64,000 nt of DNA from Daphnia carinata (lineage: Eukaryota > Arthropoda > Branchiopoda > Diplostraca > Daphniidae). Shown piece after piece: positions 1 through 12,385 of this stretch. Every line of letters starts with the position of its first letter. Position 1 is the first letter of the stretch. The position numbers and the translations under genes were made by a program. The notes below the pieces were generated by a model. That model did not search any database. It was not told the origin of the DNA and saw nothing but the letters and a program-made list of their open reading frames with translations. The DNA lies in contig NC_081333.1 in NCBI RefSeq assembly GCF_022539665.2, forward strand, positions 1,178,001-1,242,000, written 5' to 3'.

Positions 1-1704
1 TTCTTGCTTTCGACTCTTTCATCAGGTAAACAATGGAACGGCCTTTTTGCAATGCGAGTCAAGTCTAAACATCAACTTTTAGGACGAGCCACGCTTCCCG
101 CGGAAAGGTACACACTGTGCTGTATTTGAAATATCTCAAATCACGGGCGCTTATTTGTTGACTATTTCATGGCTTTCTGGCTAGAAGCCGACGCGAAAGG
201 AATAATGGTTCGCCCTAGTTGAAGTGAGTGAACGTAGGAGCCTCTTGAAATGCTGTGCACTATGTAATGTCACTAATCACTCTAATTTGGATGCATATTT
301 TTTTTTTTTGTGTTTTGATGGTTCGACAAGGAAAGGAACATCTGAAGAATCTGAGTGTTGTTGTTTCTTTCTTCTTGTTATCTCGAACTTCGAATTTAAA
401 AAACATCACACCCACGCAACACTCATGCCCATCGTGTAAACAAATATCATCGAGTGGCTTAATAAGCGTTTCATTATAGAATGTAGAAACTATCTGAAAA
501 AAAGATAATCGTTCACTGTAAGACAGAAAGCTCATTCTGCAGCCCATTTCAGATCAGTTCCCTTAGCAGAGGTAATCGAACCCCTCCGGACTAGATGAAT
601 GGCCCGACGCGGTATTCTATTCGTTCGCCTGCATTGAAGCCCAATCGATTAGGTGAATACACATGAAAAAAAAGAGAAGACTTTTGTCACCACGTCGGGA
701 TTTCACTATTACAACAACGCACGAAATTGCGTTGACGTTGGTGGAACAGCAATTCAGCTTTATAGCTGAAAGTCAATTGCACACGTCTCAGCGTAGGTGG
801 GCTATCAGATAAAGGTGGGACTGTAATAACAACAATCTTTTGTTGGGATTCTGGGTATGCCCGAGTTCATCGATGACGCAAATCCTGGTCCGAAATCCAT
901 TCGATAGATCGTTCACGGAACACACGTGATCACGGCAGATTGCCAACTCGCAAGAAATACCCTGTTTACAAAGAATCGACACAAGAGGGAAAATGAAAAG
1001 CTGTTGAGCATCTACTTCCTGAGGGATACGAGACCAAGAGATTTATCTGCACAATGAAAACCGAAAATGACCTACATCGATAAGGGACAAAATGCAAGAG
1101 AGACATGTCAATGCACTTGCAGATTGTTTTGTATTTTGTATTTGTGTTTACCGAACGTCGATATCGTATTACATCGAAATTACTAACAAAACAAAAGTAG
1201 AAATGGGAAGAAAACACAAGACAAACTGTGAAAGACAGACTTAACAGACACAGCATGTTTCAGTCTGCTTCCCATGAGGGCTTCTGCTGGAGAAAGGGAA
1301 AATGTTGGTTAAAGAAGATTAGTAGACACAAGCCACGGTATGCCAACGAATGTATGACGTGACATTGCAATGGTTTTCAACGTTAAAAAGACATGTGGGA
1401 CGCCTTGTTTGGTTTTGTTGTTATTGTACGCCGCGTACATACACCATAAGAAAAACACAGCGAAAAACGGATGAGATCTCTGCGTCAGAGCAGCAGTCAC
1501 AACCATAAATAAACACACACATTGAAAAATTAGGACGCGTTCCAAAAACGCGAACACTGAAAGGTATTTCATGTTTTCCTTTTGAAGTGGGTAAAACGTC
1601 CAACCAGCATGGACTGCGTCCTTCTTGTTTTTTTTTCTTATTTGCACGACACACAAGGGTTCACCGGGAAAGCTTTCCCTCTTCCAGACAATTCGCTTCA
1701 CGTG
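1..1704. other. Intergenic DNA, no gene seen
   Basis: I see no convincing exon here. The open frames are short, AT-rich and without recognisable domains. This stretch lies downstream of the 3' end of the inotocin-type receptor gene and may carry part of its 3' untranslated region, but I see no clear polyadenylation signal to fix the end. Confidence 0.5.
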
Positions 1705-4700
1705 TTAATGGTTTTGTTGAAACTGTAGTTTTTTGGTGTTACCTAATTGAGTTACAATATCTGCACGAGTGCATTTGGTGGCCAGCACTGCTGGAAGCTG
1801 CCCATCGGCCGGTAAAAGCTGCTGTTCAGCCACGGCTTGACGGTGCTGGTCACGAGTTTGGGTACGTCTCGGTCCTCTGCCAAACCGATGGTTCGTGTCG
1901 GCAGGTTGACCCCCAGCTGGGCCTGCTGCTCCCCGACGATCGTCTTCACCAATGCTGTCCTTGTCCTGTCCACGAAGCCAACGTAATCCCAAACATACCT
2001 TTTTGGAAACATTAAAAAAAGATCTGCTATTTCTTTGTTTGTCTCTGTCAAGTTCAACTTGTTGATTGATTATTATGAATCCATAGAACATTCTGGTTTG
2101 TAAAGGATGATGTGGCAGCAAAAAAGGTGTCTATTCGAGAAGTGACAGTTTTGAACTTTAGTGCTTAACTCCTGGTTTACGTACCCTCATTTGGTTGAGA
2201 AGACTGCCACTGAATGCAAGGTAAATCCACGGGTTGGAACAGGAATTTAATGAAGCTAGTAGAAGAATAATAACAGCTACTGGGCTAATGTCTGCTTCTG
2301 CAATGATCGTCAGGAATAGTAGTATACATATTTTAGAATGACAAGCTGAACTTCGTATATGGCGTCAATTCTTAACATGCTGATGTCAGCCTTAGTAGTT
2401 TGCTACATCAACGACCTTGGTGAAAATGAATCCTTCTATGAGTTTGGTCTATTCTAGGAAAAGAAAGAATTAATGACAATTTCTTTGCCAGCTCATTATT
2501 CTGATATGTAGACTCTAGAGACCCATATTTGTTTCTAAAAATAAGCGCGTCTTTCTCAGATGACTATCGACACATTGACGATACGCAACACTAGCAGACA
2601 AACACGTACACTGTGTTTTCCTTGAGTTTTGCGTTTTTTCCCGCACATTTCCACAGCTGTAACCCTCTAGCAAACTAGCCAATCCAAAGACGAGGAGGGG
2701 TTGGGGAAAATGGTACGATAAGACAAGGAACAATAAAAATGGGAAGACTGTGACCTTGTATTAACCTTATCTACAATGCCCTAGATGATTCTAGAATTTT
2801 TCTGAGAAGCCGCATGAAAATAGGCAATAATAAGATCCTTTAGCGGGTTTTCGGAGTCAGTAGTGAGCTAACCTCTGATTGAGTGACAGGTCCGTAAAGT
2901 TGTTCTTACTTTTTCTTTTTGAACTGTCTGCGTTTTGTCTGTGTAGTAATTGAAAATCGTTTTTTGTACTTGTGATATTTTCATCTTCTATCTTGCAGTA
3001 TACAGTGACAAGAATTCCCAAGGCGTATTAAAGTTTTACGGTTATATCCTCTGGACTCAGAAAACCGATTGGGACATAGGACGCCATTATCTCCTTCGTT
3101 CCACGTGCGAGCTGCGTGAACTGTATGCCTCTGGACTGACAGATACAGAATTTTGCCAATCCAGATCGAATTGAAGAACCGTGCCGCATTGCACACACGT
3201 TTTCATATTGCCAAGGATAAGTGCAAGGTAGTACATATTTCATTGGCAGTTGAGTGGGCCATTGCTTATACATTGCATGTTTCACATTCCAGACGTTCGT
3301 TCTAATCGCGCCGCACGAACCGCAAAGAAGAAATAAAAATGCTGGGATTTGGATACATGCTTTTGGTGATGCTCATCGTGGCGACAATCAGCATTGCCGA
3401 GAATTCTCGTACCCACGAAGGTCTCGTGCCAACCTCCGCACGCCATCGTGTCCCAATTGGACAAGAGGCCCTTGATTTGATCGCAGACTCTTGAGTGTTT
3501 TAGTACGTGAAATGTTTTCATTATTTTTAATGGACAATTGCATTCATGTTTTCCCATCTCCCTATTATACCCGTGCCAAAAGTTTTCCTTGTTTGCTTTT
3601 AATATCAATTCGCTATTTTAATTTGACATGAAATTATATCTACAATTCAGCAAAAACCTTTATCATAAGAGATACTTAAATGATGAGTTGTGAAAATTGA
3701 CCTGCCTCATGTGTTCCAATTTACAGTAGTCCATCAATACAGATTTTTTATATTCAACAACCAGAATATGTAATGTTATTGTGTCCATTTTTGAAAGACC
3801 GAAACGTACAAATGGTAAATTTGATTTCATTCGTTGCTAAAAGAAGATAAGTCGAACTTCAGCGATTCCGTGAAGCTTTCTACATTCGTGTCTTTCATCT
3901 TACTGATGGTGAATAACTGCTTGGGTTATATTTTTGACACTTGTGGATTTTCACAAGCCTTGGTCCAGCTACCGACAAGCTGTGTCACGATTTTACCAGA
4001 CGGCACAGTTATGTGCATAGTCTGGAATAAGATTAGCGACGTCAAGTTTGCTGTAAAGAACAACCCGTCACAGTCGTGCAACTCCCATTACATCCATTAG
4101 TCATCGTTTTCTATGGATGTTCAAGCAGATGTAACTGTTGAATACATTTTTTTCTTATTTTAAGAATATGCTAAGCCAACAAAACCAAATAACATTCCAT
4201 TGATCTCACGACAGTTTACGTCTCACCCAATGTCGTTCGCAAAGACAAGGACATATTTTCTCTTCTCACATACATTTTAAAACGTAATGTTGAATAGTAA
4301 CACCTCATCCCTTGTGCAATTCGCCTTTAGCAAATTATGCCAATAACACGACGTAAATCATCTAAATATGAAAATTATCCTTTCAGTTTTACTGGACGTC
4401 TACGAGTCTAGTGTAATGTCGTCTCGTGGATACCCTTATCATTGGTCAGAAAATGCCTCATCCAACACACTTGAATCAGATCAATTTATAACGAAATGAT
4501 TCGGTTTTATTAGACAATTGCGTAGCAAACGCGAAAAGTAATATTTTATTCGCATCCGGCGTTTAGAGCTGATTATAACAGGTTATTTCGAGTCAACATT
4601 TTTACCCGCAACTTTTTGTTAGAAAAAGTCGACTTAAAATGAAGTTTGACAAAATAATCCGACTTTTTTACTCTTTTCCTATTTTTTATTAAACCTAAAT

Positions 4701-7700
4701 ATAGCTATATTAACAGATATAAAATTTAAAGAAGATCACAAAAATCAATTTCATTCTTTCGTGGGACGTTTTTTTAACACTCCAAAACATGAGTTTTCCT
4801 TCATAAGGTGCAAGTGTAATGATAACATTGAATTATCTAAACGATTTAATTTCATGAAATGGTAGACTGTCAAGTGAAAAAACATGCACAAAACCACAAG
4901 CAGACGGTGATGCGTAAATATAGGACAACAGCAGGTGATAAACACCTGCTGCGATCGCTACGACCCTCTTCGAAAACCTTGAAGTCTAGAAGGCTGACCA
5001 CACAATTTTGAATGCCTTGAATTCACAGCTATTTAAATTAATATGCCGTTACATGTAGAAATGGTCAAGCAATTTGCAGTTGGAAACAGTTGAAAGTAAT
5101 ACAACAGTTTCCATAGAAACAGATGGAGAAGACGAAAAGGTTTCCCAGAAATCGATTGGAATGTTTATCCTTTGATTTCAAACGGACATCGTCATCAACT
5201 GCGCACACAGTCTTTCCTCAAACAGCTCGCCGAAGAATGTTATTGCGTCGATGACGCTACCCATTATGTGAACTGCATCATCTGATCAAATAGACGAAGA
5301 AGAGACAGAACGCACAACGCAGCCATTTTCTTTCACTTCCCTTTTTTTTCAAGAAAACAACACGGAAAAGAAATGTAACAATGTGAAGTTATAGTGTGTA
5401 TGCCTATGTGTTTTTTTTTTTAGAAGTGACAACAAACAGCCCGTTAAGCCCATGTAACCGCTTTCCTGCGTGAAACTTCATTTTTCTGGCGAGAAAGACG
5501 TAAAGTGAACTTGAATTCTGAAATATGACATCTGCTGGCTAAAGGTGAGTTAATTAATTGTACCCATATCCATTCTCAATCCCAGTCTCGTCCTGTTCAA
5601 TGATAAGTGGATCAAGTTCAAGTAAATAGGCATTTTTACCCTGATATGATATCGATTGGAAAACGTTTCTGTCAACATAGTTCCTTATTACTAATGAACT
5701 ACAACTAACGCGCCTTGTGGTTAGCCGATGGGAATGTAAGCGTGTCTCTTTACGGTTAGTGAAAGTGAGGTAATATAGTTGTGTTTCTCACGTCTATGCT
5801 GCTTGGAGAGGTGTTGGGTAATTCCCATTTCATTGCTAGGAGTGTTTAGCAATGTAGAAATCCTTTAGATGGAGGGCAGTGTTGTGTAACGTATGGGATA
5901 CGATTTATACAATCACGATGTCTCTATAATGCCGATTAATCACGCTTGGCTTCTCATCTAGTACAATTACTGTGAAAGAGAACACACTTTTTAAGCTTTA
6001 CTTAAATTATGTTCATCGGTTGTATTTTAACTTGACGATAAAAAAGAAACTGCAAAAATAAAGTATTTTCTAAAAATCGGTTAAAGATCGTACCCAGACA
6101 TTAAAAACAATGCCGTTCTTTCGGGAAAACAATAGAAAAAATAATACAAATGCTGGGCATGACTGGTTGCTTTTTGAATCCTGTCACTAATAGTAAGAAA
6201 ATCGGTGCATTCTTTTGAAGCGCTTCTGACATCGTTTTTTCTACTCTTCATAGCCCTTCAAGAAATACCTATTTGACACTGGTTTTTGTATAAAAGGGCC
6301 TAATGAATCAGCCGAATGATTGTATTCGCTCGCCTAGTATGCTGCCTTTGTCATATTGGTAAGACAAAGCTAGTTCCTTATGTCTCGCACATTTTCAATA
6401 GCCTATTTTTAGAAGCTTTTGTGTATGTTTAGAACCATTGTTGCAATTTTTGTCTAATTCTTTCCATTTTGCAATATCAGCTTCATTTTTAACACGGATT
6501 GCTAGCAACAATCATTTCCAATGTATCGTTGTAGAAGTGACTCAAAAGATCTGACTAAGCAGCAAGTTGGCCGTACTTAGCTTCTATCACCTTGAGACAT
6601 TTTTCAGTTCAACTTACGGGATGACTGGTTTTTTATGGTGAATATACGATGGAGTTGGCTGAGACAAAAAATTCTGTATTGTTCCCTTTTTACTTTCCAT
6701 GAAATGCAACTTCAGGTTGAGGCTGAGGCAGGCACGAAATCAAAAAAACTTTTTGTTTGTTTACAATAGACATTCGAAAACTGGAAGCGTTGTTCCAAAA
6801 CACCAAGGTTCACTAATCTTGAGAGTTTCGTTCTCTCGTCCTTCACTGCAATTTCAAAATGAAATGGGTGTTAGGCTTTTCAATGGCCGTATCCGGGAGG
6901 TTCGTTTAGTAGAACTCGACTGTTGTGTTTTTGTTCTAACCCAAAGGGGCTACCTTTAAAAATTTCGTTCATTTCTCATCTTAATCGCGAGGTCGTTGAA
7001 TAGTCTGCTAGAAAATTATTGTTGAACGGAAAGTAGCACTCTGCAATGAATTGCATCCCTCAATTGTTCACTGTTTCGATAAATAGGAAACAGAATTATA
7101 AAAAAATATTCTGATAAGCAAATCAAATAACCAGATCTGTTCCGAGTAACCCATAGGTTAACCCTTTTGTGGAACAAATTCGATAGCAACAGTAAACACC
7201 TGCAAGAGCGAAACGGAGTACGATGTTTCATCTGACTGGTGGCAGATCGCTACGTAATTCAATAAAAAAAAAAAAAAGGCATTGACGAAATATATCAAAT
7301 GAAATTCTAAAATTGACATAAAGCCAATAGAAAAGAAGGCGTGCAATTGTGATGGAAGCAAACGAAATACCAGTATGTCAAATCATCAACAGAAAACGCA
7401 AATCACAGAGCCAGCAGTCACAGCTGTTTCGATGAATAGTAATTTAAAGTGTAGTGTCATTTGAAGTAACGGGTACTTACGATTGGTAGGTGGACAGTAG
7501 ACCATGATAAGTTGGGTAATGCAAAAAGGTGCCCAGCACGCTACAAAACATAAAACGACGGCTAGTGTCAACTTGATTGTCTTCATCTTGGCTTTCGTGA
7601 TGCGATTGCTGTTGGAACGCCGCAGGGACATCTGTTGGCAGCGCTGAGGTGCAGCAGGTGGAGGCTGCGGAAGCATCCGGCTCATTTTATTCTCCGCGGG

Positions 7701-8645
7701 AAGCGGATGGCTCGCTGGCTGAATGGCTAAACTACGCATGGGAATGGTGTCTGATAATTGTGATGCCATCGCCGAATTATCTTTTATGGCATTACTCGAA
7801 GTCCGTGATTTTTGCCAGCGCATGCCAGCTCTTATGAACCAACGCCTCATGACGGACAACGTAGATCCGGTTTCGGTAATGGACGAATGCGATGGAATTG
7901 CGGAATTGTCTGATGGCAAAAGTGAAGGTTGAGCACTTTGGCTATAAATCCAAATCTGTCGGCAGATGACACCGTAACAAACGCCGATGACCAGAAGTGG
8001 GGCTCCGAAAATGGACACGACGAACCAAGTGACGTACGCCTTGGCTCCCCATGGCTCGACAAACTGAACCCAACAATCGGTCACGCCTTCGCTGATCTCC
8101 TCCTCATGGAAAATAATGGCCTGAGGAATGGCGAATAGTACAGATAGCACCCAAGATGCAGCCACGAAACACTTGGCCACTTTAAGCGAATTCCAGTGTA
8201 AATTACGACAACACACGGCTCGGTATCGGTCAACGGCCATGAACATCAGGATGTACGTGCTGAGGTAGAGCGTCATAATCTGCGTGTATTTGACGAATCT
8301 GCAGAGAACATCACCGCCGTGAAATCGATAGGTTATGTCCCATGCCAATTGTGGCAAAATGTTGAAAAGCGCTACCAATAAATCTGCCAGGCTTAAATGC
8401 ATCATGAAGAAATACATGCGAGATAATGGGCGATTGCGACGTTGACGCCATATCGCGATTAACATTGTCAAATTGCTCGTGACGGCCAACAATAGGATGA
8501 ACGAGAGTGTACCGATCTCGATAGATGCAAGTTTTTCATCGCGAGATGAATTGGGTAATTCTGTCGTAACATTTGTCATGTTAGACAATAAAGAACTGCC
8601 TTCCATGATGATTGGTACTGATACTACACGATGCCTAAGCCGCAA
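1705..8645 (-). CDS. Inotocin (oxytocin/vasopressin-like) receptor, class A GPCR
   Basis: Plasma-membrane receptor expected to bind the arthropod oxytocin/vasopressin-like peptide inotocin and signal through G proteins. Exon 1 (8645-7481) encodes an N-terminus with sequons NMT, NVT and NSS, TM1 to TM6, the conserved extracellular Cys near residue 115 in GGDVLCRFVKY, and DRY at 139-141. The stretch LPQLAWDITYRF closely resembles oxytocin receptors. A 5.2 kb intron follows, then exon 2 (2297-2185), joined through a split Gln codon, encodes TM7 with ASLNSCSNPWIY. The start may be residue 1 or the Met at residue 14 (8606). The last exon, the cytoplasmic tail, is uncertain: from the acceptor near 2006 the splice phase gives a frame ending at 1705, while an overlapping frame ending at 1752 has more coding-like third positions. 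Family assignment is strong; the tail and any upstream untranslated exon are inferred. Confidence 0.87.
3339..3494 (+). CDS. Candidate small secreted peptide nested in the receptor intron
   Basis: A 51-residue open frame on the strand opposite the receptor. It starts MLGFGYMLLVMLIVATISIA, a good hydrophobic signal sequence, with likely cleavage around residues 20-23. It then encodes a short polar tail with single arginines and no cysteine (RTHEGLVPTSARHRVPIG, then an acidic end). Third codon positions look coding-like (CTC, ATC, GTG, GCG, ACC, CTC, GTG) against an AT-rich background. An acceptor-like pyrimidine-rich CAG stands about 45 bases upstream, so a 5' untranslated exon is possible. 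I recognise no family and see no dibasic cleavage sites or amidation signal, so calling it a neuropeptide precursor would be speculation. It could also be a chance frame. Confidence 0.4.
   Translation: MLGFGYMLLVMLIVATISIAENSRTHEGLVPTSARHRVPIGQEALDLIADS
3834..4100 (+). CDS. Weak candidate: short cysteine-containing secreted protein
   Basis: An 88-codon frame with an internal hydrophobic stretch (STFVSFILLMVNN, residues 16-28) followed by a tail with five cysteines and a stop. A signal-like segment followed by cysteines is compatible with a small secreted protein. The initiator is not an ATG in good context, codon usage is only partly coding-like, and I recognise no family. A chance open frame is about equally likely or more so. 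Confidence 0.2.
   Translation: MLKEDKSNFSDSVKLSTFVSFILLMVNNCLGYIFDTCGFSQALVQLPTSCVTILPDGTVMCIVWNKISDVKFAVKNNPSQSCNSHYIH
4490..4680. repeat. Fragment of the dispersed 'AAGCCCGACTTTT' repeat family
   Basis: The stretch around TAATATTTTATTCGCATC and the following 120 bases, ending in a CCGACTTTTTT motif, resembles the sequence at about 50,400-50,590. It appears to be a degraded piece of the same unclassified non-coding repeat that makes up the two large blocks near 47 and 51 kb. Confidence 0.45.
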
Positions 8646-9844
8646 TGCGAAGATTGAATTTTAAAAAAGCCAAAATGTCAAGTCACCATTGCGATTTTGC
8701 TAAACATCCTACATCCAAACACATGAAACACGGTGGGAAAAAAATCAATGAAATTTTTGTTAAGCGCCTTGAGTTTTTCACAATTCACTTGTTTGTTTTA
8801 AACACCTCGAAGCGTTCTTTGTTAACGACGTTGGAACATTAAACGACAAGTGTGTTTCGGTGATTATGCAGCACGTTCTCACAACCAACTACGCTTGCCC
8901 CTGCCTGTAGCCTGTTTGTGCGTCTCTCGGTTGCGGTGCATTCACGCACAGAGAAAGATCGTCAGAGACAAAAGTAAGTCACGCCCCCTCGAGCTTCGCT
9001 TCGCCGCTTTGGATTCTGCCCGTGCATGAATTTCGAATGTAAGGGACAGTTTGCAGGTAGACCTTCCGACCATCAGCCGTTCAGTTCACAGTCGCACATC
9101 TATTTTAAATTCGATGATATTTTTAAGTAATAATTGGTATTTTTTAGTTCATGAACTTATAGTTCATTGTAATTTCCAACCGGAATTTCCTGATATACAA
9201 GAATTCCATTTTGTTTGCACTTGAAAGAATGAATTACGGCTTTTGAGATACGACAACGGTATTAGTGATCCCCACGCTGTTTGAAGATTGTAGAATAAAA
9301 TAGTTGTCGCTAAGCCTATTGGACCCAATGGTTTTATACCTAACGTTCACCGGAGATAGCCTTGGGTAAGATCCGCTTACACGAAATAAAATGTCGTACT
9401 CGATTCGAACTATCTAGTGCATTATCTTTGAAATGTCTAAAAGAAAACCGCATGGATCGAACGCGAAACTGTTTAGTTTCGTAGAACGACAACTTAGGTA
9501 TATATCTTGTATTGGGAAAAAATAGTCGTCTAAAAACTTTTCTTCGACGTACGATGACAGTGTTAAAACATCTTAAAAAGCAATCTTTTTGCACAAAAAG
9601 ATGGCCATTTTCTCTTCTTAAATCATCCCTATTTTTATCTACGTGAACACATCCCCAAGACGCAAAAAAATATACGTGATCCATTATATCTAATAACGGA
9701 AGCCGTACTCTTTGGGTTGTAGTTTGACCGTGACCTTATAACATCGGGAATGCGTAAACAGAACATGCTGCTGAATCGATGGTTAGTTGTAACTCTGTTC
9801 TACTACTTATTGCGGTGAGGTAAATTTGGCATACTTGTGATTGT
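8646..9844. other. Upstream region of the inotocin-type receptor
   Basis: No convincing coding exon. The segment at about 8860-9000 is more GC-rich than its surroundings and could hold the receptor promoter or a 5' untranslated exon; I cannot place a start site. A 114-codon minus-strand frame at 9340-9684 has no recognisable domain and AT-rich codons, so I do not call it. Confidence 0.35.
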
Positions 9845-10025
9845 ATGCGTGGAATCCTTATACCTTATTATCGGAGGGATTTTTTAAAAAAGGTCGTATG
9901 CATGGAAAATATATCTGTAAATCCTTAAACCTTATTATAGAAAGGATTTTTAAAAAAGGTCGTAGGCGTGGAAAATATATCTGTAAATCCTTATACCTTA
10001 TTATCGAAGGGATTTTTGAAAAGGC
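9845..10025. repeat. Tandem repeat, about 66-67 bp unit, roughly 2.6 copies
   Basis: The phrase AATCCTTA(T/A)ACCTTATTAT recurs at 9853, 9920 and 9986, giving spacings of 67 and 66 bases. Between them GGATTTTTTAAAAAAGGTCGTA and GGAAAATATATCTGTAA repeat almost exactly. The copies differ by a few substitutions and a one-base indel. The open frames crossing this block on both strands are by-products of the repeat. Confidence 0.9.
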
Positions 10026-10549
10026 GAAACGACAGCTACTGCTCGTTTTTTGAGAAAGGAAAAGCACGCTTACGTTTTCCTTTGAAACAATAGTCACATT
10101 ACCGCACTATTTTCTGTTAGCCGTGTGCAGTGCGGATGTTACACAGTAATGCCGTAAGTTACCTTTTCTCATTAGGTACGGAAGCTGGTTGCACTGCATT
10201 AATCTCATCTACTGATGTCTCCAAGTACATGAATGAGCAGATGGGATGCAACTCATCCATAAAGAGTTCCCATGAAACACGGCTTGTTTATGCCAAAACT
10301 ACTTACTGTCTTAGGAATTGTTAGATCAAAACTAATTAATCTGCAATTTCTTAATAAAAAGAAAGCCTTCCTACCCATGCTCTCTCTGCTGCTTAAGAGG
10401 GCTAACCTAGGTTAAGTTTACACAGTAAGACATCCTTCTATATTGCACCTGTGAAAATCGTAACAAATCATGTAAATAGTACAAAAAAAAATGTAACTGT
10501 ATTTTAAAAAAAAAGTGCCACTATACATAGTGTAAATAACACAAGGTTT

Positions 10550-11542
10550 TTAGTTGTAAAAAGGGTTATATGTAACCCAATGTCCTTTAGTTTGATTGAC
10601 AGCTTTTGTGTGAGTGGTGAATAGAGACTTGTACACATCACTGGCTTCAGGGTCCTTGGCAACACTATAACTGGCTTTAGTTTTGGCCATGGATGGATCT
10701 TCCAATTTCATGAGCTTCTGTGCAATGTTATTTGAATTATTTTGGACTGTTTTAAGTTTTTTGCCCTTTTCTGTTTTCTTTTCCAGTACTCCAGCTTCTC
10801 GTTTTACACCCTTGTTTTTAGCTTTTGCTGCTGAGCGTCTGGCCTCCATTTTACTAGTCATAGTAACTAGTTCTTCTTCTGAAGGATTTATTACTATGAT
10901 ATCTTCATTGGCAAATGGTTTCTGGCACTGAAAATTAGATTATGATCATGATTATATGTTTTATGGTTAGCAATCTAACTATTTTACCTTATGGCATGAT
11001 GTTGTCTTTATTTCTTTGAGAGATCTTTCCGACATCACACAACCACATGTCCAGATGAAGCAGAATTTGAATTTTCCATTCATTTCAATTCCAAGGACAG
11101 GGCAGATGTACTCAGCTGACTGGATGTCATCATACCCGTCTCCCATGTTGGCATGTTTTTTAAAGGAAGGGTTAATCGTCAAAACTAGTTCCTTGACATC
11201 CTTCAATGTTCGAAAATGCTTTCCACATTCTGGAGCTTTTGCTTTGTCAAGAAGAATCTCGAGCACAGATTCTTTATTAAACATGCGCCCAAGTTCACAA
11301 GCTACAATAGGAGTACGCAATTCTTCTTGAGATGATGCACAGAGTCGCCACTTGCAATGATTTTCAGCATCTTTGTCTTTCTACAGTGGGAAAACAACAG
11401 CAACGGTTTAGCAAAGATAGTTATTATGAAAGAATCACTGAGATTTCTCATAATCCAAGATAAAAGTAATTACCTGTTCTGGCTTCTTCCTTGTCTTAAC
11501 CAATTCATCTCTCTTCGGAATAGTTCCGCCATCACAACCCAT
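10550..11542 (-). CDS. RTF2: Replication termination factor 2 homologue (RTF2/RTFDC1)
   Basis: Nuclear RTF2-family protein, known in yeast for site-specific replication termination and in animals for replication-fork stability through removal by proteasome shuttles. Three exons, all joined in phase 0: 11542-11474, 11380-10988 and 10927-10550, giving 279 residues; human RTF2 is about 306. The N-terminus MGCDGGTIPKRDELVKT is near-identical to the family. It is followed by the modified RING-like segment (IVACELGR, then EYICPVLGIEMNGKFKF, CGCVMSERSLKEIK and SCHKCQ), a basic middle (KKTEKGKKLK) and the conserved end YKSLFTTH plus GHWVTYNPF. Introns are 93 and 60 bases. As in other members, the RING-like fold lacks a full set of zinc ligands. 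The start is the family's universal MGCDGG. Very secure. Confidence 0.97.
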
Positions 11543-11870
11543 GTTGAAGATGCGAAGATTGTGATAAAAACACAGTGGGAATCACGAAAAATATTTATTG
11601 TCCAACTGAACGCAATCGTTGACCGTCAATGGCTAACACTAACTAACTAACTTCTTCAAGCGACGGGGACGTTTGGTACATAAAACAACGTTGCCACATT
11701 TATAAAAATGCGAATTTTGTTTTTACCGAAAACTCCAAACCCCATTTAGGTTTAATCATCGTTGCCACCCCTTCGGAACGCGCTGCCAAATTTATTTTGT
11801 TGTTATTTTTGTATATTGTTCCACACACTGCCTACCTATTTTGCCTACCTACAAACCTGTTAGCCGCACT

Positions 11871-12029
11871 ATGCCGCCGTACTGGTGTAAGGAAAACAAA
11901 AACTTATTGGTATCGAAGAGGGTTACATATCCCGATGATAAGCTGCCGGCATCCATGAACCTAGTGGCCATGGGGAGGCTTACGAACAACCTACGAGCTA
12001 CGATTACCTCTTCTCTACCTAAGTTCGAA
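11871..12029 (+). CDS. Possible first coding exon of an unidentified gene
   Basis: A frame starting ATG at 11871 (MPPYWCKENKNLL) runs 53 codons to a textbook donor, GAA|GTAAGT. The codons look moderately coding-like and the exon lies about 330 bases upstream of and divergent from RTF2, a plausible bidirectional arrangement. I find no continuing exon and recognise no family. It may instead be a fragment of a mobile element, since a tRNA-like repeat lies just downstream. Confidence 0.25.
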
Positions 12030-12385
12030 GTAAGTCGATCTTTAACGTGTAGTGAACGGTACTACAGATCGATGTGAGACGTCTGTATACGTGTCGTGAG
12101 TGGTGTGTGTATGTGTGTGTGTATTTTTTATTCTGCCATTTTTAGCCCCTTTATAGTAGGCATGGCTCTTCTCTCTTCGTCTTCTTTCTTGAGGTAGATT
12201 GATGATTGATTGATGTCTTAAGCGATGTTGGTAGAATCTTGCGTAACTCGATGAGATGAAGAATCTTGCGAATCCGATGTAATGACGTAGTCGATGCGAG
12301 TTTTGAATGACGTATTGGAGGGGTGGGTGGGAGGGGAGGGTGGCGGGAGGAGAGCGTGGAGGGAAGGGAGGGCTTGGCGGAAATT

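Larger units (their letters stand above)
2298..7480 (-). other. Large intron of the inotocin-type receptor
   Basis: Intron between the TM6 and TM7 exons. The donor is at 7480-7479 (GTAAGT) and the acceptor at 2299-2298 (TTGCAG), and the reading phase is kept across the junction. It is AT-rich and mostly featureless. It contains a plus-strand open frame with a signal peptide (3339-3494), a second weaker plus-strand candidate (3834-4100), a fragment of a dispersed repeat (about 4490-4680) and an isolated plus-strand TATAAAAG at 6289-6296 with no recognisable gene behind it. Confidence 0.75.

Noticed and set aside
6289-6296. TATAAAAG as an active promoter
   Set aside because: A single TATA match inside the receptor intron, with no start-site context or plausible gene downstream.
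7847-8138. Additional frames inside the receptor exon
   Set aside because: They are shadows of the receptor coding sequence in other frames and strands.
9340-9684. 114-codon minus-strand frame upstream of RTF2
   Set aside because: No domain, AT-rich codons with no bias, no splice or start context; likely chance.
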